Part shown: one piece after another, positions 6,859 to 13,215 of the stretch
Layout of the letters: the number at the start of each line of letters is the position of its first letter
Numbering within the stretch: position 1 is the stretch's first letter
NCBI GenBank assembly: GCA_019420345.1
Contig: JAHZHI010000062.1
Span: 1 to 21,701 of the forward strand
Reading direction: 5' to 3'
DNA length: 21,701 nt
Source of the DNA: Peptococcaceae bacterium
GTDB lineage: Bacteria > Bacillota > Peptococcia > Peptococcales > Peptococcaceae
Notes under the pieces: model-generated
The model's input: only the letters and a program-made list of their open reading frames with translations
Databases searched by the model: none
What the model was told of the DNA's origin: nothing
Made by a program: the position numbers and the translations under genes

Positions 6859-7551
6859 TTATTTGATGGCGTGGCTTGTTTTGTGCAGTGGTTGAGCTGT
6901 CGCAAAAACGAAATGACGGTCCATCCACTTGCCAATCACGCCAATGGTTTTGCCCATGGTTAATGCGGCAAGCACCGTACCAATGCCCAGGCCGGTGATG
7001 TGGCCCAAAAAGAAGAAGGTCAGTGCAGCTGTGGCGCAAAGGCAGAGCGCATCAAATGAGATCTTGACTTTTGGATAGCTGATGCCTGTGATATTGGAAA
7101 ATTCTCGTGGAAATAAATCCGTTGGAATAATTGGCAGACCACAGCGGTTGGAGAGGGCGATGCCAATGCAGATCAGCACATAGCTGATGACAAAATAGAG
7201 CACGCACCATCCCAGTGTGGTTGGGAGCACATTGATCCAGTATTCGTTCAGGTCCAAAAGTTCACTAAAAGCAAAACCAACGATAAAACTGCACAAATAA
7301 GATAAAACAAAATGGCGCCGCATGACCATTAAATAAAAGACCAGCGCTGCCTGAAAGAGATAGGTCCAAGTGCCAAGGGAGAAAAATGGCAGCGCTTTCG
7401 AAAAGGCATACGGTACACTGGAAATGGCGGAAATCCCCGCTCCGGAATACAGCATCAGCACCACGCTGAACGAATTGATGATGACGGCGATCACCAGTGC
7501 CAATTCGCCGCGAAATAATGGGCGGTGCTGAGCAAATGCATTGTGCTTCAC
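6859..7551 (-). CDS. YczE/YyaS-YitT-like integral membrane protein
   Basis: 230 aa with about six membrane segments. The pattern and motifs resemble the YczE/YyaS group of Bacillota membrane proteins: GIALSNRCGLPIIPTDLFPRE (130-150), KVKISFDALC (161-170) and the C-terminal GLGIGTVLAALTMGK (187-201). A transport role is usually assumed but the substrate is not known. I chose the GTG at 7551 because GGAGG lies exactly 8 nt upstream; the in-frame ATG at 7593 has no ribosome binding site and sits at the predicted transcription start. It is divergent from a LysR regulator gene, with a LysR-type box centred about 64 nt upstream of its predicted transcription start, so it is the likely target of that regulator. 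Confidence 0.8.
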   Translation of the reverse strand: MKHNAFAQHRPLFRGELALVIAVIINSFSVVLMLYSGAGISAISSVPYAFSKALPFFSLGTWTYLFQAALVFYLMVMRRHFVLSYLCSFIVGFAFSELLDLNEYWINVLPTTLGWCVLYFVISYVLICIGIALSNRCGLPIIPTDLFPREFSNITGISYPKVKISFDALCLCATAALTFFFLGHITGLGIGTVLAALTMGKTIGVIGKWMDRHFVFATAQPLHKTSHAIK

Positions 7552-7598
7552 AACAAGAGCCTCCAAACATATTAAAACTAAAATTGATCGCATAGATT

Positions 7599-7627
7599 AT
7601 TGTAGTCGTGATGGATTCAAAAGTAAA
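7599..7627 (-). promoter_or_regulatory. promoter of the YczE-like gene
   Basis: Minus-strand TTTACT (7627-7622), 17 nt, TACAAT (7604-7599). The predicted start of transcription is near 7592. Confidence 0.6.
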
Positions 7628-7648
7628 ATACATGGTTTTCATAAAATT

Positions 7649-7663
7649 ATAGATGTAATCTAT
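7649..7663. promoter_or_regulatory. LysR-type operator (T-N11-A palindrome)
   Basis: ATAGAT-GTA-ATCTAT is a perfect inverted repeat containing T-N11-A, the classic LysR recognition pattern. Its centre (7656) is about 64 nt upstream of the predicted start of the YczE-like gene, and it covers the -35 region of lysR. This is the usual layout for activation of the target and repression of the regulator's own gene. Confidence 0.75.
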
Positions 7664-7669
7664 ATACTA

Positions 7670-7678
7670 TGATATAAT
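7670..7678 (+). promoter_or_regulatory. extended -10 promoter of the LysR gene
   Basis: TGA-TATAAT (7670-7678) is an extended -10. The -35 region (7650-7655, TAGATG) is poor and falls inside the LysR box. Confidence 0.65.
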
Positions 7679-7701
7679 AAAGTGAGCAGGGAGGGGTTGT
7701 T

Positions 7702-8589
7702 ATGAACTTGGATCATTTGCGCTATTTTGTCAAATTGGCGGAAGTAGGCCACTATACGAAAGCTGCGGAGCAGTTATGCATTGCTCAGCCAAGCCTGAGT
7801 CATGCCATGCGAACCTTGGAAGCTGAGCTCGGGGTACCGTTGTTTGAACGTTCTGGCCGCAATACGGCGCTCACACGTTATGGCAGAGAATTCCTTCAAT
7901 GTGCACAGCGTACACTGGCAACATTGGATCAGGGTGTTGTTTCTTTGCAGCACAGCGCTCAAGGTGAAGGCCTGATTCGCTTGGGGTTTGTACGGGCGTT
8001 GGGGACGGTGTTCATTCCTAAACTGGCGGCACAATTTTTGGCGGCTCATCCGGATAAAGACATTCGTTTTGAATTTCATGCCGACCGTACGCCAGAATTG
8101 CTCGACGGGTTGATAGAACAACGATATGATCTGGTGTTTTGCTCGCACCCATCACCGGAACATCATCTCACAGCCGTACCGGTCACCAGCCAGGAACTGG
8201 TGTTGATTGTACCGAGCGATCATCCGCTTGCTGCCAGAGAAAGTGTTGATCTGGCAGAGACACTGAACGATCCACAGATTTGTTTTTCTCCGGGTTCTGG
8301 CTTGCGGGAAGTGATTGACGAACTCTATCTTGCAAGTGGCGGCAGACCGCCCATCGCGTATGAAACAGAAGAAGATCAGGTGATAGCGGGACTGGTGGCG
8401 CAAGGGTTTGGTATTGCCGCTGTGCCGTACATGGATTTATTGCTCAAGCTGGATCTTGCCATTTTACGGATCAGTGCGCCACCGTATAAACGGGAATTTT
8501 TTGCAGTGCACAACGATGCACTCTTTTTGCCGCCTGTGGTGCGCAATTTTCGTCAGTTTGTTATTGATCACAGCACGCGTATAGAATAA
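7702..8589 (+). CDS. LysR-family transcriptional regulator
   Basis: 295 aa, the normal LysR length. Residues 1-60 are the winged helix-turn-helix (MNLDHLRYFVKLAEVGHYTKAA and IAQPSLSHAMRTLEAELGVPLFER); a linker helix (65-88) is followed by a periplasmic-binding-protein-like effector domain (90-295) with IRLGFVRALG at 92-101 and the late GLVAQGFGIAAVPY segment. Such proteins bind as tetramers to T-N11-A boxes and respond to a small ligand, unknown here. ATG 7702 has GGGAGGGG six bases upstream. Divergent arrangement with the YczE-like gene and the box at 7649-7663 make that gene the obvious target and imply autoregulation. Confidence 0.93.
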   Translation: MNLDHLRYFVKLAEVGHYTKAAEQLCIAQPSLSHAMRTLEAELGVPLFERSGRNTALTRYGREFLQCAQRTLATLDQGVVSLQHSAQGEGLIRLGFVRALGTVFIPKLAAQFLAAHPDKDIRFEFHADRTPELLDGLIEQRYDLVFCSHPSPEHHLTAVPVTSQELVLIVPSDHPLAARESVDLAETLNDPQICFSPGSGLREVIDELYLASGGRPPIAYETEEDQVIAGLVAQGFGIAAVPYMDLLLKLDLAILRISAPPYKREFFAVHNDALFLPPVVRNFRQFVIDHSTRIE

Positions 8590-8593
8590 AAAG

Positions 8594-8627
8594 AAGCGCC
8601 GAACGAAGGAAAACGTTCGGCGCTTTT
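8594..8627. terminator. bidirectional terminator between lysR and second XRE gene
   Basis: AAGCGCCGAACG (8594-8605) pairs with CGTTCGGCGCTT (8614-8625), loop of 8, T-run to 8627. The opposite side has AAGAA, giving a weaker T-tract on the minus strand. The GCCGAACG/CGTTCGGC core is the same as in the terminator at 6822-6844. Confidence 0.85.
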
Positions 8628-8628
8628 C

Positions 8629-9357
8629 TCATTCATAGTGTTTGCCAACAGCATAAACAGCAGCCAAAAATCCGCAGATGAGGATTAGGGCGAGTGTTTT
8701 TAACGTAATTGAAGAAATCGGTGTCCAGAGGGCAGCGACCAGCAGTCCAAGTGGATAAAGCACCGCAGCAAGGAGGGCGGCCCAGCGAAACAGATTCAAA
8801 AGCGGCGGCCAGTTGCTGTTGTTAAAATGAAGGCCGACCATATTGATGCGGAAGGGCCCTTGTTGAATAAAATGGATGGGGTTGCTGTCATAGTAAGCAG
8901 GCAGCCAGGGCTTTGCGAAGAAGCACAGCCAGACGGCAAACAAGAGCAGCAGCCCGCTGGGCCAAAGGTTTTGGAGACGGCCTGTTAAGAAAAATAAGAG
9001 CGCGCTTTCTAATAGGGTAACGATTAAAGCGCTCGCAAAGAGCAGTCGCCAGTGTTGCTGTTCGTGAAGGCGCGTTTCCTGCAGAGACAACATTAAGGCA
9101 TTTGAGATGGCTGTGTCAGAGGTCGTTGATTCTCGCAATTGGCATTCACCGTTCAACAGTTCACTGACATCGACTTCGAGCACCTCAGCAAGCGGCTGCA
9201 GCAGTGCCACGTTGGGCAGGCTGGCGCCACGTTCCCATTTTGACACTGTTTTGTCAGAGACAAACAACCGCTCTCCCAATTCCTTTTGTGTCATTCCTAA
9301 TGCTTTTCGTCGTGCGGCGATGAATTGACCAATCTTTTCATTATCCATGAGTTGCAC
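8629..9357 (-). CDS. XRE-type HTH regulator fused to a four-segment membrane domain
   Basis: 242 aa. Residues 10-66 form an XRE helix-turn-helix (MTQKELGERLFVSDKTVSKWERG at 22-44). After a short acidic linker come hydrophobic segments at about 104-124, 132-149, 192-212 and 219-237. Between the second and third lies PAYYDSNPIHFIQQGPFRIN and GLHFNNSNWP (153-184), a conserved block that I recall from many Bacillota HTH-membrane proteins of unknown role. I chose GTG 9357, 8 nt from GGAGG (9370-9366); the in-frame GTG at 9366 overlaps the ribosome binding site and ATG 9348 is 17 nt away. It is monocistronic with its own strong promoter. It is unrelated in its membrane part to the SdpI fusion at 5806. 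Confidence 0.82.
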   Translation of the reverse strand: MQLMDNEKIGQFIAARRKALGMTQKELGERLFVSDKTVSKWERGASLPNVALLQPLAEVLEVDVSELLNGECQLRESTTSDTAISNALMLSLQETRLHEQQHWRLLFASALIVTLLESALLFFLTGRLQNLWPSGLLLLFAVWLCFFAKPWLPAYYDSNPIHFIQQGPFRINMVGLHFNNSNWPPLLNLFRWAALLAAVLYPLGLLVAALWTPISSITLKTLALILICGFLAAVYAVGKHYE

Positions 9358-9377
9358 AGCAACCACCTCCTGCGCTT

Positions 9378-9406
9378 ATTGTAACGAAGTGTGGGAAAAA
9401 TGTCAC
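9378..9406 (-). promoter_or_regulatory. promoter of the second XRE-membrane gene
   Basis: Minus-strand GTGACA (9406-9401), 17 nt, TACAAT (9383-9378), only about 20 nt from the start codon. Confidence 0.7.
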
Positions 9407-9452
9407 TCTACCGTCAGGCGAGTGGGCGGAATTGATTGATAGAAACAATGAA

Positions 9453-9488
9453 AACGATCCCCACAGCAACGTCGCTTGCTGTGGGGAT
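9453..9488 (-). terminator. terminator of the marR unit
   Basis: A perfect 13-bp stem (9457-9469 with 9476-9488) with a 6-nt loop is followed on the minus strand by CGTTTT. It lies directly after the stop at 9493. Confidence 0.85.
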
Positions 9489-9492
9489 GGAG

Positions 9493-10047
9493 TTACTTAT
9501 TGGTTCTTTTATAGAGAATAGGATCGTCGTAACCGAAGGTCTTCTTGCCATTGACCTCCATGGTTTCCGTGACTTCCAGGCAATTTTCGGAGAAGCGCTC
9601 GAATAAAGTGAATTTCAGAACAGGAGAGAACATGCTGACGCTGCCGCCTTCCCAAACGCCGTCCTTTTTGACATAGCGTGCAGGGGTAAATTTCTCGGAA
9701 GGTTTCAGTGCGTTGTAGTCGATGGTTGTGAGATTGTCATAAGTGAAAGTGTTTTTGTCGAAGTCATCCGGCAAATCATAAGAAGTCAGCAAGACATCCT
9801 CGTTGTCCTCGGTGAAAAGAAAAAGATGTGGTGCTGCGTGGGTATTGCCATTAGAGGTGTAGTAACTTTCTTCGACCATGAAATAACCAGAGAAATTCTC
9901 TGGAAGATGCTCAATTTTATCGTTGCAGATGGTGTTGACATGTTCCGCAAAAGGAAAATCAATATGTTGCTGCTGCATGTGTTCGTATTGTTCGGCGTTG
10001 TCAAATTTCCCTGTTAACAGATTCATGAAATCATTTAATTGGCTCAT
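9493..10047 (-). CDS. conserved protein of unknown function, co-transcribed with marR
   Basis: 184 aa, soluble and acidic, without signal peptide or membrane segment. I do not recognise it firmly. Visible features are an N-terminal FMNLLTGKFDNAEQ (7-20), a VEESYYTSNG segment (58-67) and PHLFLFTEDNEDV (73-85). The opening and the EES block faintly resemble the CpcT/CpeT lyase-like fold, but this is a weak impression. ATG 10047 is preferred because GGAGGT lies seven bases upstream; the longer ATG at 10062 overlaps that site. It overlaps the end of marR by 17 nt, so it is the second gene of a MarR-controlled unit and probably the regulator's functional target. Confidence 0.7.
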   Translation of the reverse strand: MSQLNDFMNLLTGKFDNAEQYEHMQQQHIDFPFAEHVNTICNDKIEHLPENFSGYFMVEESYYTSNGNTHAAPHLFLFTEDNEDVLLTSYDLPDDFDKNTFTYDNLTTIDYNALKPSEKFTPARYVKKDGVWEGGSVSMFSPVLKFTLFERFSENCLEVTETMEVNGKKTFGYDDPILYKRTNK

Positions 10048-10483
10048 TGTTTGTACCTCCATTGGATGGGTTTAATGTTGTAACGATGGTTTTCATCATG
10101 TTCATCAATGCCTGCCGGCTGTCTTCGTCGATATCGTGCAGCACTGCATCGTCCCAGGCATGAAACAGTTGACGGCTTTTGGTGACAACCTGCGTGCCTT
10201 TTTCAGTGAGATGAAGAATGTTGGCACGGCGGTCATTGCTGTTTTTTTTCTGGGTGATGAGTTCTTTTTCGATCAGTTTGCCAAGTGTACGATTGAGGTG
10301 GCCGGCGTCCAGTTTTAAGTAGGCTGCAATTTCCTTTGGCGCGCAGCCAGGTTTTTTATTGACAGCAATTAGGATAAACAACTGTCCATAAGTGACGTCG
10401 AGCTCAGCAAGTTTTTCTGTACAGTAGGCGACAAAATGTTTTCGCAGTACGGCGATCATAAAGGCAAGCGATTCGTGATCCAT
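10031..10483 (-). CDS. MarR-family transcriptional regulator
   Basis: 150 aa, typical MarR length. The winged helix-turn-helix spans about 33-98: recognition region KEIAAYLKLDAGHLNRTLGKL (50-70) and wing DRRANILHLTEKG (84-96), flanked by dimerisation helices. MarR proteins usually repress their own operon and release on ligand binding or cysteine oxidation; Cys21 and Cys47 are present. ATG 10483 has AAAGGAGG seven bases upstream. Two identical palindromes overlie its promoter, strongly suggesting autorepression. It overlaps the downstream 184-aa gene. The call is secure; ligand and regulon are unknown. Confidence 0.93.
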   Translation of the reverse strand: MDHESLAFMIAVLRKHFVAYCTEKLAELDVTYGQLFILIAVNKKPGCAPKEIAAYLKLDAGHLNRTLGKLIEKELITQKKNSNDRRANILHLTEKGTQVVTKSRQLFHAWDDAVLHDIDEDSRQALMNMMKTIVTTLNPSNGGTNNEPIK

Positions 10484-10501
10484 GAAAGGTCCTCCTTTTA
10501 T

Positions 10502-10514
10502 TTGACAAAGTCAA
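10502..10514. promoter_or_regulatory. MarR operator copy at the -10/start region
   Basis: TTGACAAAGTCAA, a TTGAC-N3-GTCAA palindrome at the downstream edge of the marR -10 box. It is the exact reverse complement of the copy at 10530-10542, with centres 28 nt apart. Confidence 0.8.
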
Positions 10515-10542
10515 CTATATAGAAAATGATTGACTTTGTCAA
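10514..10542 (-). promoter_or_regulatory. marR promoter
   Basis: Consensus TTGACA (10542-10537), 17 nt, TATAGT (10519-10514). The -35 box is part of the upstream palindrome. Confidence 0.88.
10530..10542. promoter_or_regulatory. MarR operator copy over the -35 box
   Basis: TTGACTTTGTCAA; on the minus strand it contains the TTGACA -35 hexamer. Binding here would block RNA polymerase directly. Confidence 0.8.
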
Positions 10543-10601
10543 GTATTTAGGGTGGCGAATTGGTTACAGTTTTGAGAAAGACCTAGACGGAAGTGTTCAT
10601 A

Positions 10602-10610
10602 TGGTATAAT
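10602..10610 (+). promoter_or_regulatory. extended -10 promoter of the HEAT-like gene
   Basis: TGG-TATAAT (10602-10610) is an extended -10 lying 36 nt before the ATG at 10647. No good -35 is visible. Confidence 0.6.
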
Positions 10611-10646
10611 AAGACTCATCAACGGTGAAGATTAGAAAGGTGGTGC

Positions 10647-11306
10647 ATGATGGAGAGAGAGATGGTGCTGCAGCGGCTGGCGGATAAGGAAGCGCTGGCG
10701 GCTGTACAGAAGGAAGCGGAATCAAACAGAGCGTTGCTGGCGCTTTTGGTGGAAATTGTGACGTCCGAAAGCAGCAGCGTTCGCTATGCGGCGAGCAAAG
10801 TGGTGCGTAAGCTGAGCGAAACAAACCCGGAAGCAGTGTATCCGCATTTTGAAGCGATTGCGTGCTGGCTGCAAGCGGAGAACAGCTTTGTTAAGTGGGA
10901 CGGCATTCTTATTCTGGCAAACCTGGCAGGCGTGGATGGTGAGCAGAAAATGGCGGCTGTTTACGAAGAGTATTTTTCGCTGCTCGGTGACACGCAGATG
11001 ATTACAGCGGGCAATGTCGCAGGCAATGCCTGGAAAATTGTGCTGGCTCATCCTGAGTGGGAGACGGACATTACGAAGCGCTTGCTGGCGGTTCCTGAAA
11101 CGGTGTATTGGCACAAAGGGGCGCCATCGCCGGAGTGCAACCGCATTGTCTGCGGCAAGGTGCTGGAATGTTTCGCGCATTATTTTGCACAATCCAATCA
11201 TCAGGCGGAGATGCTTGCTTTTGCCGAAACGCAGCGCAGCAGTGCTCGTCCGGCAGTGGCGAAAAAGGCCGAGAAATTTGTGAAAAAGTATGGAAAACAG
11301 GCATAG
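10647..11306 (+). CDS. HEAT-like alpha-solenoid protein of unknown function
   Basis: 219 aa, almost entirely predicted helices in pairs, with no signal peptide or membrane segment. Units such as SSSVRYAASKVVRKLSETNP (42-61) and SFVKWDGILILANLAG (79-94) look like HEAT repeats, which form curved surfaces for protein or nucleic-acid contact. The C-terminal part is Ala/Lys rich (RPAVAKKAEKFVKKYGKQA). No catalytic motif was seen. ATG 10647 (or the adjacent ATG 10650) follows AAAGGTGG. The gene is monocistronic, transcribed from an extended -10, and converges with the zinc-ribbon gene, whose stop codon lies in the shared terminator. HEAT-like fold is likely; a specific family such as a DNA-repair solenoid cannot be claimed. 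Confidence 0.65.
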   Translation: MMEREMVLQRLADKEALAAVQKEAESNRALLALLVEIVTSESSSVRYAASKVVRKLSETNPEAVYPHFEAIACWLQAENSFVKWDGILILANLAGVDGEQKMAAVYEEYFSLLGDTQMITAGNVAGNAWKIVLAHPEWETDITKRLLAVPETVYWHKGAPSPECNRIVCGKVLECFAHYFAQSNHQAEMLAFAETQRSSARPAVAKKAEKFVKKYGKQA

Positions 11307-11336
11307 AAAAAGCAGGAGCAAGGCTCCTGCTTTTTT
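11307..11336. terminator. bidirectional terminator between HEAT-like and zinc-ribbon genes
   Basis: A 13-bp perfect stem (11307-11319 with 11323-11335) with loop AAG; A-run on the left and T-run on the right. It also ends the five-gene operon that runs leftward from 15368. Confidence 0.9.
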
Positions 11337-11531
11337 AGTCTTTCAATAGTTCGGGGTTGTTGACGAAGGAACGAACCACAGTGCCGCATTGGCTGCAGAT
11401 GAGATGATACAGCGGCTGTTGCTTGAAGGTGAACGCCTTATTGCGGAGACGCTGCCGTAGCCTTGCTGTTTGCCAACAATAAAATCACTGCCGCCGCAGT
11501 AAGGACAATGGTCAGGACGTTGTGGGGACAT
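11335..11531 (-). pseudogene. zinc-ribbon protein split by a one-base frameshift
   Basis: From ATG 11531 (AAAAGGAGG seven bases upstream) the frame gives MSPQRPDHCPYCGGSDFIVG and then runs into implausible sequence after GYGSVS, stopping at 11343. Shifting by one base near 11443-11448 restores RNKAFTFKQQPLYHL, then ICSQCGTVVRSFV and NNPELLKD, ending at TAA 11337-11335. The two Cys pairs (CPYC and CSQC) of a four-Cys zinc site are therefore in different frames. One missing base (GTCTCCGC where GTCTTCCGC would read through) explains it; the repaired protein would be 65 aa. No slippery heptamer is present at the junction. Either the gene is recently broken or the base was lost in sequencing. It starts 2 nt after the sirtuin stop and is the last gene of the operon. 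Confidence 0.75.
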
Positions 11532-11533
11532 CC

Positions 11534-12388
11534 TTATTCCTCCTTTTGTAAAAGTGCTTGCAAAACAGTGCGAATATCCGCTTGAATGCAAATAGATTGC
11601 TCGTCGATTTGTGGGGGACAAACGGCATTTTTCAAACTGATTGTGGCATAGGTAATGTTTGGCTGCTGCACGGCCAGTCGCCAGAATGGGTATTTGATAA
11701 TAGCAGGGGTGTTGTTGCCGACGCCGAGTTCCAAAAGAAGCAAATCGGTATGTTCGTGTTGGCGGATAAAATCCTGATAGCGGTTGGCTGCTTGGTGCCA
11801 GCCTGCATCTTCAACAAAGGTGTCATCACAGCGCAGATTCATGGTCATCGGTGCACCACAGACCGGACAGCGCGGGATCAGTTCTGAAGGAATGCGCATG
11901 TCTTGCTGGCGAGCGAGCATTTCACGCACAGTGGCTTCGTTGTCGTAGGTTTTCTGGTGACAGGGTACACTGCATTGCCAGAGACCATAGTCGCCTTGGG
12001 TGTAGAACAGCCGCTCTTTGTCAAAGCCTGTTTTCTGGAAGCAGTGATCGACGTTGGTGGTGAGGACAAAATAATCCTTGTCGGCGACAAGCTGATAAAG
12101 CAGCTGGTAAGTGTCATTGGGGATGTCCACATAGCGGTCGATGTAAATGTGGCGGCTCCAAAAGGCCCAATGTTCTTCGAGCGTATCAAAACGATGGAAG
12201 CCAGCGTTGTAGAGATCACGAAAATGATACTTTTCGATAAAGTCGGCAAAATGATCGGTGAAGCGTGGTCCAGTGAGGGTGAATCCCGCTGCCGCCGACA
12301 AGCCGGCACCGGCGCCGATGAGAACAGCGTCCGCGGTGTCAAGAGCGGTGCGCAGTTGGTCAATGTTGGATGGCAGGCTTGATGTCAT
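11534..12388 (-). CDS. Sir2-family NAD-dependent protein (His-to-Gln, SirTM-like active site)
   Basis: 284 aa. The NAD-binding Rossmann loop GAGAGLSAAAG (25-35), TTNVDHCF (110-117) with Asn112 and Asp114, and a four-Cys zinc site (Cys139, Cys143, Cys174, Cys177 in QCSVPC and CPVCG) identify a sirtuin. The position of the catalytic His in deacylating sirtuins (normally HG) is Gln131 in TQGDYG. That replacement is known from class M sirtuins (SirTM), which act as protein ADP-ribosyltransferases, but the usual SirTM partners (macrodomain, GcvH-L, lipoate ligase) are absent here. Targets are unknown. ATG 12388 overlaps the stop of the ABC ATPase gene (TAATG) with AAAGGAG eight bases upstream, so translation is coupled. 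Family certain; reaction type inferred. Confidence 0.88.
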   Translation of the reverse strand: MTSSLPSNIDQLRTALDTADAVLIGAGAGLSAAAGFTLTGPRFTDHFADFIEKYHFRDLYNAGFHRFDTLEEHWAFWSRHIYIDRYVDIPNDTYQLLYQLVADKDYFVLTTNVDHCFQKTGFDKERLFYTQGDYGLWQCSVPCHQKTYDNEATVREMLARQQDMRIPSELIPRCPVCGAPMTMNLRCDDTFVEDAGWHQAANRYQDFIRQHEHTDLLLLELGVGNNTPAIIKYPFWRLAVQQPNITYATISLKNAVCPPQIDEQSICIQADIRTVLQALLQKEE

Positions 12389-13203
12389 TATGAAAACTCC
12401 TTTCTGGAAGCCGCTAGAGCGGCTCCGCTGTAATCGCAGTCGGTGAGATGGTCATCAGGCAGATGGCAGATACGACGTTCATTGTGTACCAGTTGACGCA
12501 CGAATGCATTGGCTGGTGTATGCAGCAGGGTGTTTGGCGTGGCGTATTGCTGAACCGCAGCATTTGCCATGACAAGCACCATTGTGCCCAGATGCAGCGC
12601 TTCGCGAATATCATGGGTGACAAAGAGCACGGTGATGCCGGTATCCCGATGGATGCGTGCAATCTCTTGCTGCAGGCTGGTGCGCGTGAGTTCATCAACA
12701 GCGCCAAAAGGCTCATCCATGAGCAAGATTTCTGGCGAAGCGGCAAGCGCTCGGGCGATGCCGACACGCTGCTGCTGGCCGCCGGATAATTCTGCTGGAT
12801 AACGGTCGAGCAGCTTGCGTTCAAGACCGACGATGTCCAACCATTTATCAACCGCTGCTCGCGTGCGTGCACTGTCGCGTTTGTTGAGCAGGGAAGGAAC
12901 ATAGGCAATGTTTTCAGCGACTGTCATGTGAGGAAAAAGCACACTGCCCTGAATGGCGTAGCCAATGTGACGCCGCAGTTGAATCAGGTTCATTTGTTGA
13001 ATGTTTTTCCCTTTGATATAGACGTTGCCGCTGTCTGGCGTGAGCAGCCCATTGACCATTTTTAGTAAGGTGGTCTTGCCGCCGCCAGAGGCGCCAACAA
13101 TGGTTACAAAGGCGCCTTGTTCGATGGTTAAATGGATATCATTGAGCACAACAGTGCTGTCGTAAGCTTTATGGACGTGTTCAAAGATAATAATGGGTTG
13201 CAT
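12388..13203 (-). CDS. ABC transporter ATP-binding protein, osmoprotectant/quaternary-amine type
   Basis: 271 aa. Walker A GASGGGKT (37-44), Q-loop Gln85 in GYAIQGSVLFPHMTV, signature LSGGQQQR (139-146), Walker B LLMDEPFGAVDE (160-171) and H-loop His197 (VTHD). The LFPHMTV segment and overall fit are those of OpuBA/OpuCA-type ATPases that energise glycine betaine, choline, carnitine or related import. It lacks the C-terminal CBS pair of OpuCA, which senses ionic strength there; the tail here is short and ends RKEFS. ATG 13203 has AAGGAGAG six bases upstream, 12 nt after the fused permease gene stops. It is the energising subunit of that permease and overlaps the sirtuin gene by one base. Confidence 0.92.
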   Translation of the reverse strand: MQPIIIFEHVHKAYDSTVVLNDIHLTIEQGAFVTIVGASGGGKTTLLKMVNGLLTPDSGNVYIKGKNIQQMNLIQLRRHIGYAIQGSVLFPHMTVAENIAYVPSLLNKRDSARTRAAVDKWLDIVGLERKLLDRYPAELSGGQQQRVGIARALAASPEILLMDEPFGAVDELTRTSLQQEIARIHRDTGITVLFVTHDIREALHLGTMVLVMANAAVQQYATPNTLLHTPANAFVRQLVHNERRICHLPDDHLTDCDYSGAALAASRKEFS

Positions 13204-13215
13204 AGGGATCTCTCC

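Noticed and set aside
7265..7642. 125-aa minus-strand frame overlapping the YczE-like gene
   Set aside because: Out-of-frame with the well-supported membrane protein and starts inside the regulatory region.
11436..11450. Programmed -1 frameshift in the zinc-ribbon gene
   Set aside because: No slippery X-XXY-YYZ heptamer and no clear stimulatory stem after the junction; a one-base loss is simpler.
11534..12388. Sirtuin as an antiphage (for example ThsA- or DSR-like) defence protein
   Set aside because: Length and motifs fit a stand-alone SirTM-like sirtuin, there is no fused SLOG, STALD or Argonaute-type partner, and the neighbours are a transporter and a ferredoxin protein.
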